Source: Myxococcus hansupus
GTDB lineage: Bacteria; Myxococcota; Myxococcia; Myxococcales; Myxococcaceae
Assembly: GCF_000280925.3 (NCBI RefSeq)
Contig: NZ_CP012109.1
Coordinates: 6,158,501 to 6,222,500, forward strand
Length of the DNA stretch: 64,000 bases
Reading direction: 5' to 3'
The position numbers and the translations under genes were made by a program. This document shows, one piece after another, positions 58,378-64,000 of the stretch (the first letter of the stretch is position 1; each line of letters starts with the position of its first letter). The notes under the pieces were generated by a model. The model saw nothing but the letters and a program-made list of their open reading frames with translations, searched no databases and was not told the DNA's origin.

Positions 58378-58971
58378 CTACAAGCCCAGCAGGTGAGGCT
58401 TCATCTTCTGAAAGGCTTTTCCCCGATGGGAGATGGCCGACTTCTCCTCCGGCGTCAGCTCCGCCAGGGCCCGGTCTCCCCCCGGGAGGATGAAGACGGG
58501 GTCATAACCGAAGCCGTGGCTGCCCTTGGGCGCGTGGCCGATGCGGCCGTTGCACTGGCCCACCTCCACCTTCGCCTCCCCTCCCCCGGGCCGAACCAGC
58601 GCCAGCGCGCAGCGGAAGGACGCGGTGCGCTTTTCATCGGGCACCCCGGTCAGCTCGGTCAGCAGCTTCTCGTAGCGGGCCCGGTCATCCCCCGGGGCAT
58701 ACCGCGCGGACTGCACGCCGGGCCGTCCGTCCAGCGCGTCCACGCACAGGCCGGAGTCGTCCGCCAGGGTGAGCAGCCCCGTGGCGTCCGCGTAGGCACG
58801 GGCCTTCATCACCGCGTTCTCCTCGAACGTGGCGCCGTCCTCTGCGGGCTCGGGCACGGGGGGCAGGTCCGACAGGGACACCACTTCCACGGCGTCTCCG
58901 ACGAGGCCGCGCAGCTCGCGCAGCTTGCCCTTGTTCGTGGTGGCGAACAGCAGCCGGGGCTTCACCGTCAT
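58378..58971 (-). CDS. rdgB: RdgB/HAM1 non-canonical purine NTP pyrophosphatase
   Basis: 197 residues. Family motifs: [37 protein letters not shown] and [14 protein letters not shown]. It removes dITP, dXTP and ITP from the nucleotide pool. The start overlaps the rph stop by ATGA, the common rph-rdgB pairing. Confidence 0.96.
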   Translation of the reverse strand: MTVKPRLLFATTNKGKLRELRGLVGDAVEVVSLSDLPPVPEPAEDGATFEENAVMKARAYADATGLLTLADDSGLCVDALDGRPGVQSARYAPGDDRARYEKLLTELTGVPDEKRTASFRCALALVRPGGGEAKVEVGQCNGRIGHAPKGSHGFGYDPVFILPGGDRALAELTPEEKSAISHRGKAFQKMKPHLLGL

Positions 58972-59681
58972 CCCAGCACCTGCGCCTGCGCGGCGGTCAG
59001 CCGCTGGATGGCGGCGAGCCCGCCGTCCACCATGGCGTCCAGCGCCTTGCGGTCGAAGAGCTGGTGCTCGGCGGTGCCCTGCAGCTCCACCATGCGCCCA
59101 TCCGCGGTGGCCACCAGGTTCAGGTCCACGTCCGCGGTGGAGTCCTCGTCGTAATCCAGGTCCACGCGGACCTCGCCCTTCACGATGCCCACGGACACCG
59201 CCGCCAGCGGCGTGAGCTTGGGCATCTTGGACAGCGTGCCGGCCTTCTGCAGCGAGCGCAGCGCCAGCACCAGCGCCACGTAGGCCCCGGTGATGGAGGC
59301 CGTGCGCGTACCGCCGTCCGCCTGGAGCACGTCACAGTCCAGCGTGAGGGTGCGCGTGCCCAGGGTGGACAGGTCCACCGCGGCGCGCAGCGAGCGGCCG
59401 ATGAGCCGCTGGATTTCCATGGTGCGGCCCGTCTGCTTGCCCTTGGCGGACTCGCGCTGGTTCCGCGAGTGCGTGGCGCGCGGCAGCATGCCGTACTCCG
59501 CCGTCACCCAGCCGGTGCCCTTCCCCATCAGGTGCGGCGGCACGCGCTCCTCCGTGGAGCAGGTCACCAGGACCTTGGTGTGGCCGAACTCGACCTGGAC
59601 CGAGCCCTCCGCATAGCGGGAGACACCGGGAGTGAGGATGACAGGGCGAAGGTCCAGCGCACCACGTTGAAAGGAACGCAC
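58968..59681 (-). CDS. rph: Ribonuclease PH
   Basis: 237 residues. Phosphorolytic 3'-5' exonuclease of the PDX family that trims tRNA precursors. Motifs: [70 protein letters not shown]. Length is typical and the ATGA overlap couples it to rdgB. The nearby tRNA cluster fits its substrate, though co-regulation is not shown. Confidence 0.97.
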   Translation of the reverse strand: MRSFQRGALDLRPVILTPGVSRYAEGSVQVEFGHTKVLVTCSTEERVPPHLMGKGTGWVTAEYGMLPRATHSRNQRESAKGKQTGRTMEIQRLIGRSLRAAVDLSTLGTRTLTLDCDVLQADGGTRTASITGAYVALVLALRSLQKAGTLSKMPKLTPLAAVSVGIVKGEVRVDLDYDEDSTADVDLNLVATADGRMVELQGTAEHQLFDRKALDAMVDGGLAAIQRLTAAQAQVLG

Positions 59682-59769
59682 AGCAGGCTCCTGGGAAATG
59701 AGGACGAGCGTCCCCCCTCTCTACCAGAGCCACGCCACGTGGGTGTCGATTGCCGTGGCGCTGGTGCAC

Positions 59770-60579
59770 TCAGGGCGACACGGGGCCCGCCACCTCGGTC
59801 CCCCGGACGGCGTCCCTGCGCCGCGTCTCTTTCAGGAAGGCCAGCACGCCCTCCGTAATCGCCGCGGCCAGCTTCTCCTGATACTCCGGCCGGCCCAGCC
59901 GAGGGCCCTCCACCGGATGGGAGATGTAGCCCACCTCCAGGAGGACGGCTGGGCACTCCACGCCGGAGAGGACGAAAAAGGGCGCCTGCTGCACCCCCCG
60001 GTTCGCCGCGCGGGTGCTCCGGATGAGGCGCGGGTGGATGGCGTAGGCCAGGCGGGAAGAGTCCGCGTGCGCCTCCGTGCGCGCCAGATCCTGGAGGATG
60101 AAGGCCAGCGTGGAGTCCGTGCGCGCGGCGCGCGACATCGGCGCCTCCGCGTTCTCCCGGTCCGCCACCGCGAGCGCGGCGTCACCCGACGCGTTCGCGG
60201 ACAGGAAGTACGTCTCGATGCCCTCGGTGCGCGCGCGCATCTTCTTGGTGGGCATGGAGTTGGCGTGGACGGAGATGAAGAGGTCGGGCTTGTGGTCGTT
60301 GGTCCACGCCACGCGCTCCGTCAGCGTCACCAGGGCATCCTGCTCGCGCGTCAGGTACACGTCGCCGCCTGCGGCCTCGAGCTTGTCCCGGAGGCGGAGC
60401 GAAATCTGGAGGGCGACGTCCTTCTCGCGCAGCTTGCCGGGGCCCTTGGCACCCTCCTTCGCGCCGCCATGTCCCGGGTCGATGATGATGCGCGCGGGAC
60501 GCTCCGCCGCCCCGGCGATGACGGGGACCAGCCAGAGCAACGACAGGAGGCCGAGGAGGGGGCGGCGCGGCGACGGCAT
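59770..60579 (-). CDS. N-acetylmuramoyl-L-alanine amidase (Amidase_3)
   Basis: 269 residues. A signal peptide (LLGLLSLLWLVPVIAGAAE) precedes the catalytic domain. Zinc ligands and the catalytic Glu appear in IIIDPGHGGAKEG, LFISVHANSMPT and AVLLEVGYISHPVEG. It cleaves the amide between MurNAc and the stem peptide in the periplasm, for cell separation or turnover. Its products could feed the AmgK-MurU route at 22073-24143. Confidence 0.93.
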   Translation of the reverse strand: MPSPRRPLLGLLSLLWLVPVIAGAAERPARIIIDPGHGGAKEGAKGPGKLREKDVALQISLRLRDKLEAAGGDVYLTREQDALVTLTERVAWTNDHKPDLFISVHANSMPTKKMRARTEGIETYFLSANASGDAALAVADRENAEAPMSRAARTDSTLAFILQDLARTEAHADSSRLAYAIHPRLIRSTRAANRGVQQAPFFVLSGVECPAVLLEVGYISHPVEGPRLGRPEYQEKLAAAITEGVLAFLKETRRRDAVRGTEVAGPVSP

Positions 60580-60629
60580 GCTGGGAGCGCATGCTACTGG
60601 AGCCCGGCCCCCGGAGCGAAATCCGGGCC

Positions 60630-61688
60630 TCAGCCCACCACGTCGATGCCCGGCTTGCCCGCCTGGACTTCGCCAATCAACGCCGCGTCCACCCCGGCGG
60701 CTTCAAACGCCTTGAGGGCCTTGAGCGCCTGACGCGCGGGGACGCTGGCCAGCAGTCCGCCGTTGGTCTGCGCGTCCGCGAGCACCCACTGGATGCACTC
60801 GGGCAGCCCTTCGGGGAAGCGGACCTTCTTGCGCACGTGGTCGAGGTTCGACTTCGTGCCCCCGGGGACGACGCCCTCCTCCGCCAGTGCGGGGATGTCC
60901 GCGATGAGGGGGATGCGCTCCAGGTCCAACGACGCGCGCACCTTCGCCGCGGTCATCATCTCCAACAGGTGGCCCAGCAGACCGTACCCCGTCACGTCCG
61001 TGAGGGCGTTCACCTTGAACTTCCCGGAGGCGAACACCTCACCGGCGGCGCGGTTGAGCGTGGTCATCACGCCCAGGGCCCGCTTCGTCAGCTCCTTGGA
61101 CGCCACGCCGCGCTTGATGGCGGTGGTGGCGATGCCCGAGCCCAGCGGCTTGGTGAGGAAGAGCACGTCGCCCGGCTTCGCGCCCGCGTTGGTGAGCACC
61201 TTCTTCGGGTGCACCACGCCGGTCACGGCCATGCCGAACTTCGGCTCGGCGTCGCGGATGCTGTGGCCCCCCAGGATGGGGATGCCCGCCTCGTCCGCCT
61301 TGGACTGGCCGCCCGCGAGGATTTTCGACAGCACCTTCAGCGGGAGCTCGTCCGGGAAGCACACCAGGTTGAGCGCGAAGAGCGGACGCGCGCCCATGGC
61401 GTAGATGTCCGACAGGGCGTTCGCCGCCGCGATGGCGCCGAACTGGAACGGGTCGTCCACCACGGGCGGGAAGAAGTCGACCGTCTCCACCACCGCCATG
61501 CCGGGCGCCAGCTTGTACACGGCGGCGTCGTCATTGGTGGAGAAGCCCACCAGGGCCTGGGAGGCCTTGGCGGACTTCAACCCGCCCAGGACCTGGGCCA
61601 GGTCGGAGGCGCGCAGCTTGGCCGCGCACCCCGCGCAGTGACTCATCTCCGTGAGGCGCTTCGACTTCACCGCCTTCGCCTCAGCCAT
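60630..61688 (-). CDS. selD: Selenide, water dikinase
   Basis: 352 residues from ATG at 61688. The active-site stretch EMSHCAGCAAKL aligns with E. coli SelD SHGAGCGCKI: the catalytic Cys and Lys are kept, while the second cysteine is Ala. Other strings: STNDDAAVYKL, TVDFFPPVVDDPF, GGHSIRDAEPKFGMAVTG and VTGYGLLGHLLEM. SelD makes selenophosphate for selenocysteine or selenouridine. No selA, selB or selenoprotein gene is in the window. Confidence 0.94.
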   Translation of the reverse strand: MAEAKAVKSKRLTEMSHCAGCAAKLRASDLAQVLGGLKSAKASQALVGFSTNDDAAVYKLAPGMAVVETVDFFPPVVDDPFQFGAIAAANALSDIYAMGARPLFALNLVCFPDELPLKVLSKILAGGQSKADEAGIPILGGHSIRDAEPKFGMAVTGVVHPKKVLTNAGAKPGDVLFLTKPLGSGIATTAIKRGVASKELTKRALGVMTTLNRAAGEVFASGKFKVNALTDVTGYGLLGHLLEMMTAAKVRASLDLERIPLIADIPALAEEGVVPGGTKSNLDHVRKKVRFPEGLPECIQWVLADAQTNGGLLASVPARQALKALKAFEAAGVDAALIGEVQAGKPGIDVVG

Positions 61689-61745
61689 GGTGCTCCCCCC
61701 ACTCCGCCGTGAAGCCACGTGCCGCCACTCCCCTGCCGCGCGGAC

Positions 61746-62684
61746 TTACGCCGCGCGGATGTAGTCCCGCTTGAGCAACTGCACCACGGCCTCGGCGGTG
61801 ACGACGTCATCCGCGTCCGCGTGGTCCATCACCGAGTTCAGCGAGCCGTAGTTGTGCACCAGTTGCAGCACGTCCAGCAGCTCCGGCGCCAGCTCCCGCA
61901 GCGGCGGGGTCAGCGGCGAGGAGACCACCAGCGAGGCGTCCGCCGTCGGCAGGTTCGGCTGCAGGCGCTTGATTTCGTCCAACTGGCGGAGCGCGTCCAT
62001 GAGGAGCGCCTCGGTGGACGAGTCCAGCTCCACCATGAACTCCTGGTTCTCCGCCGGGCGCAGCTCGAAGTCGCCCTCTTCCCAGGTGATGATGCGGTTG
62101 AAGCTCTTCTGGGGGCCCAGGTTGTGGTTCTCGCCGATGACGGCGTAGTACACGCGGCCCTGGCGCAGGTAGATGCGCCCTTCCTGGTCGCTGCGCTGCA
62201 CCACCAGCACGCCGTTCTTCTTGGACGTGTGGAACAACTGGAGCAGGTCCGGGAGGGGAATCTCCTCGATCTTCCCCGTCATGGAGCTGGCCTTGTTCGT
62301 CGTCCGGGCGGCCTGGGCCGCGGCGGCTTCTTCCAGCTTCAGGCGGGCGGTGCCCTCGTCCACGCTGGCGCCTTCGGCGCCCTGGTGCACGAGCTTGAGG
62401 ATGGAGGTGCCAATGAGGATGCGGTCCCCCTCCTTCAGGCGCGACTGCTTGACCTTCTCGCCGTTGACGAAGGTGCCGTTGGTGGAGCCCAGGTCCTCGA
62501 TGGTGATGCTCCCATCGGAGAAGCTGATGCGCGCGTGCTTGCGGGAGACCATGTCCTCCACGAGCACCATGTCCAGCTCACTGGAGCGGCCGATGACGAT
62601 TTGCTTGTCCGCCTTCAGCGGGAATTCGCCGCCCTGGTACTTCCCAGAGATGAACTTGAGGGCGTAGGTCTTTTGGGTGTCCAT
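61746..62684 (-). CDS. FHA-DUF4388 (PATAN) signalling protein
   Basis: 312 residues. The N-terminal FHA domain (about 22-98) has GRSSELDMVLVEDMVSRKHARI and DLGSTNGTFVNGEKV, which bind phosphothreonine. Residues about 130-250 match DUF4388 (MTGKIEEIPLPDLLQLFHTS, then GVLVVQRSDQEGRIYLRQG and VYYAVIGENHN). The rest is helical. It probably links Ser/Thr kinase signalling to DUF4388 output. The TPR gene lies 5 bp upstream on the same strand. Confidence 0.9.
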   Translation of the reverse strand: MDTQKTYALKFISGKYQGGEFPLKADKQIVIGRSSELDMVLVEDMVSRKHARISFSDGSITIEDLGSTNGTFVNGEKVKQSRLKEGDRILIGTSILKLVHQGAEGASVDEGTARLKLEEAAAAQAARTTNKASSMTGKIEEIPLPDLLQLFHTSKKNGVLVVQRSDQEGRIYLRQGRVYYAVIGENHNLGPQKSFNRIITWEEGDFELRPAENQEFMVELDSSTEALLMDALRQLDEIKRLQPNLPTADASLVVSSPLTPPLRELAPELLDVLQLVHNYGSLNSVMDHADADDVVTAEAVVQLLKRDYIRAA

Positions 62685-62689
62685 GGTCG

Positions 62690-63412
62690 TCAGCCAGCCT
62701 GCTCCGCCTTGCCGGGGTCCTTCACCAGGTTGAGGTACATCTGCGCGCTCTTGTTGTCGGGGCTGCGCGCCAGCACGTCCTCCCAGACCCGCACCGCCTC
62801 CGCCCGACGCCCGGCGGAGTACAGCGCGACGCCATACTGGATGTGCCCCGGCAGGAACGCCGGGTTCTGGGTGATGACTTGCTCGTATTCCAGGATGGCG
62901 GCCGCGTTGTCCCCCGCGTCACGCAGGGCGTTGCCCAGCTTGAGGCGGATGTCCACGAACTGCGGACACAGCGCGAGCGCTCGCCGGTACTCCTCGATGG
63001 CCTTCGCCCACACGCCGCTGGACGCGAAGACGTCGCCAATCTCGCCGTACATGTTGGCGATCTTCTTCTCGACGTAGGGGTCGAGCTCGCCGGGGCCGCC
63101 TTTCTGCTGCGACAGGGCGGCCTGGTAGACCTCCTTCGCCTCGGCGTACTTCCCCATGTCGTTGTAGATGACGGCCAGGTTGAGCGCCGCCTCGGTGTAG
63201 GCGGGGTTCAGCTTCAGCGCGGATTCGAACGCGCGCTGCGCCCGGGCGAACTGCCCCTGGTCGTGGTAGATGATGCCGAGCATGTTGAATACGTCCGCGA
63301 ACGTCGGATTCTGCTCGACGATCTTCGCGAGGTATTGCTCGGCCTGCGCGTACTGCTTCTTCTCGAAGTAGCCGCGCCCGAGGGTCAGTAGCTGCTTGAG
63401 GGGCTCTTCCAT
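62690..63412 (-). CDS. TPR-repeat protein
   Basis: 240 residues, almost wholly tetratricopeptide repeats (about five to six), for example FADVFNMLGIIYHDQGQFAR, TEAALNLAVIYNDMGKYAEA and LPGHIQYGVALYSAGRRAEA. No signal peptide or membrane segment is seen. It stands 5 bp before the FHA-DUF4388 gene, so the two are likely partners in one complex. Confidence 0.92.
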   Translation of the reverse strand: MEEPLKQLLTLGRGYFEKKQYAQAEQYLAKIVEQNPTFADVFNMLGIIYHDQGQFARAQRAFESALKLNPAYTEAALNLAVIYNDMGKYAEAKEVYQAALSQQKGGPGELDPYVEKKIANMYGEIGDVFASSGVWAKAIEEYRRALALCPQFVDIRLKLGNALRDAGDNAAAILEYEQVITQNPAFLPGHIQYGVALYSAGRRAEAVRVWEDVLARSPDNKSAQMYLNLVKDPGKAEQAG

Positions 63413-63451
63413 GAATCGGCCCGCCAGGGCCCTGCCTCCGAGACGAACAGC

Positions 63452-64000
63452 CTACATGAGGCTGGGAGAAAACAAGAATTCATCACCACGCCACGACAAC
63501 GACAGTTGCCGCTGGCCCCGCGTATCCACCGGCCGCGCCGGCAGCGCCCCTTGGAGGCGCCAATGCTCCGTGACGACCGCGTCGTCCCGCTCCAACCGGA
63601 CGTACCATGCTTCCGCCCGGTAGCCACGCGCACGGACCTGTTGCAGGTGTTCCCACTCCGGTCCGCCCACGCCCGGGGTGTCCGGGCCCGCCAGCCGCTC
63701 CATCGCCGCCGCATCCGCCGCCTGGAGCGCCCTGCGCCGGGACTCCAACGCCGTCACCACCGCCTGGAGCCGGGGCGCCGCCGACGTCTCCGGCACCCAG
63801 GAGCCTCCACGCGTGACGAAGGGTACCCGCTCCACGCCCGCCGTGCCTACCCGGGTTTCCCCCAGGGTGCCCTCGAAATCGAGCGTGGCGAAGGCTTCCG
63901 CCCGCTGGCCTCCGGGCTCCACGTTGACGGTGATGCGCGCGAAGCGGTGCTTGCTGGACTTCAACGGCTGAGGCGCGCCAGGGACACCCAGCGACAGGCC
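63452..64000 (-). CDS. Hypothetical protein, C-terminal part (runs off the right edge)
   Basis: The frame is open from the window edge to the stop at 63452 (182 codons visible). A TTG at 63964 is a possible but unproven start. Visible regions: a beta-rich part (HRFARITVNVEPGGQRAEAF), a helical stretch (LQAVVTALESRRRALQAAD) and a C-terminal beta part (YRAEAWYVRLERDDAVVTEH). The order loosely suggests a nuclear-transport-factor-2-like fold but no family is recognised. Confidence 0.65.
   Translation of the reverse strand, partial: GLSLGVPGAPQPLKSSKHRFARITVNVEPGGQRAEAFATLDFEGTLGETRVGTAGVERVPFVTRGGSWVPETSAAPRLQAVVTALESRRRALQAADAAAMERLAGPDTPGVGGPEWEHLQQVRARGYRAEAWYVRLERDDAVVTEHWRLQGALPARPVDTRGQRQLSLSWRGDEFLFSPSLM

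Overview
The window is a gene-dense, roughly 68-70% GC stretch of a myxobacterial chromosome, almost certainly a Myxococcus species or close relative. The best anchor is the prolyl endopeptidase at 49497-51689, whose catalytic region closely matches, from memory, the crystallised M. xanthus enzyme. Other pointers are a membrane Ser/Thr kinase with an HRDVSPSN catalytic loop, three DUF4388 (PATAN) signalling proteins, many GTG starts, and long low-complexity Ala/Pro/Glu linkers.

Layout. 1-4903 (+): FecR fragment, LysM protein, HD-GYP phosphodiesterase, DUF971 protein and a PEGA-tailed Ser/Thr kinase. 5047-7887 (-): panB-panC-smpB-sspB, the last with an apparent frameshift. 8049-11041: deoxynucleoside kinase, rsmA, tsaD. 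11091-20270 (-): a response regulator with a DUF4388 domain, then a 1944-residue DUF4388/helical-repeat/J-domain/TPR protein. 20335-24143: trmL, DUF192, PP2C phosphatase and an amgK-murU pair. 24434-29711: cystathionine beta-synthase and gamma-lyase flanking a small island with a hydrolase and two paralogous small proteins. 29759-32906: enoyl-CoA hydratase, rRNA methyltransferase and a Cys-rich lipoprotein. 33061-35589: ECF sigma factor with an anti-sigma/FecR protein. 35815-40870: DTW protein, rsmE (apparent frameshift), M24 peptidase, DUF2914 protein. 40959-42634: grxD, bolA, yqgE, response regulator. 42739-46707: peptide ABC transporter operon containing an 81-bp tandem-repeat ORF. 46848-55281: lon, prolyl endopeptidase, clpX, clpP, tig. 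55388-58301: six tRNAs around an orphan RecT gene. 58378-64000: rdgB-rph, amidase, selD, FHA-DUF4388 protein, TPR protein and a gene running off the edge.

How the genes fit together. Protein quality control is a strong theme: SmpB and SspB (tagging and delivery of ssrA substrates), ClpXP, Lon, trigger factor, a prolyl endopeptidase and a J-domain protein. Translation and tRNA modification are represented by tsaD, trmL, rsmA, rsmE, the DTW protein and six tRNAs. Cell-wall turnover is represented by the amidase and AmgK-MurU. Signalling proteins use phosphorylation (kinase, PP2C, two receiver proteins, FHA), probable c-di-GMP hydrolysis and an ECF sigma module.

Three coding regions are broken by what look like single-base losses in C/G runs. 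The shared pattern suggests sequence errors more than real pseudogenes. The most unusual items are the hydrolase island (26349-28411), the giant helical-repeat protein (14436-20270), the in-frame 81-bp repeat ORF (44429-45013) and the orphan RecT with a leader terminator. All functional statements come from reading motifs; no database search was run.
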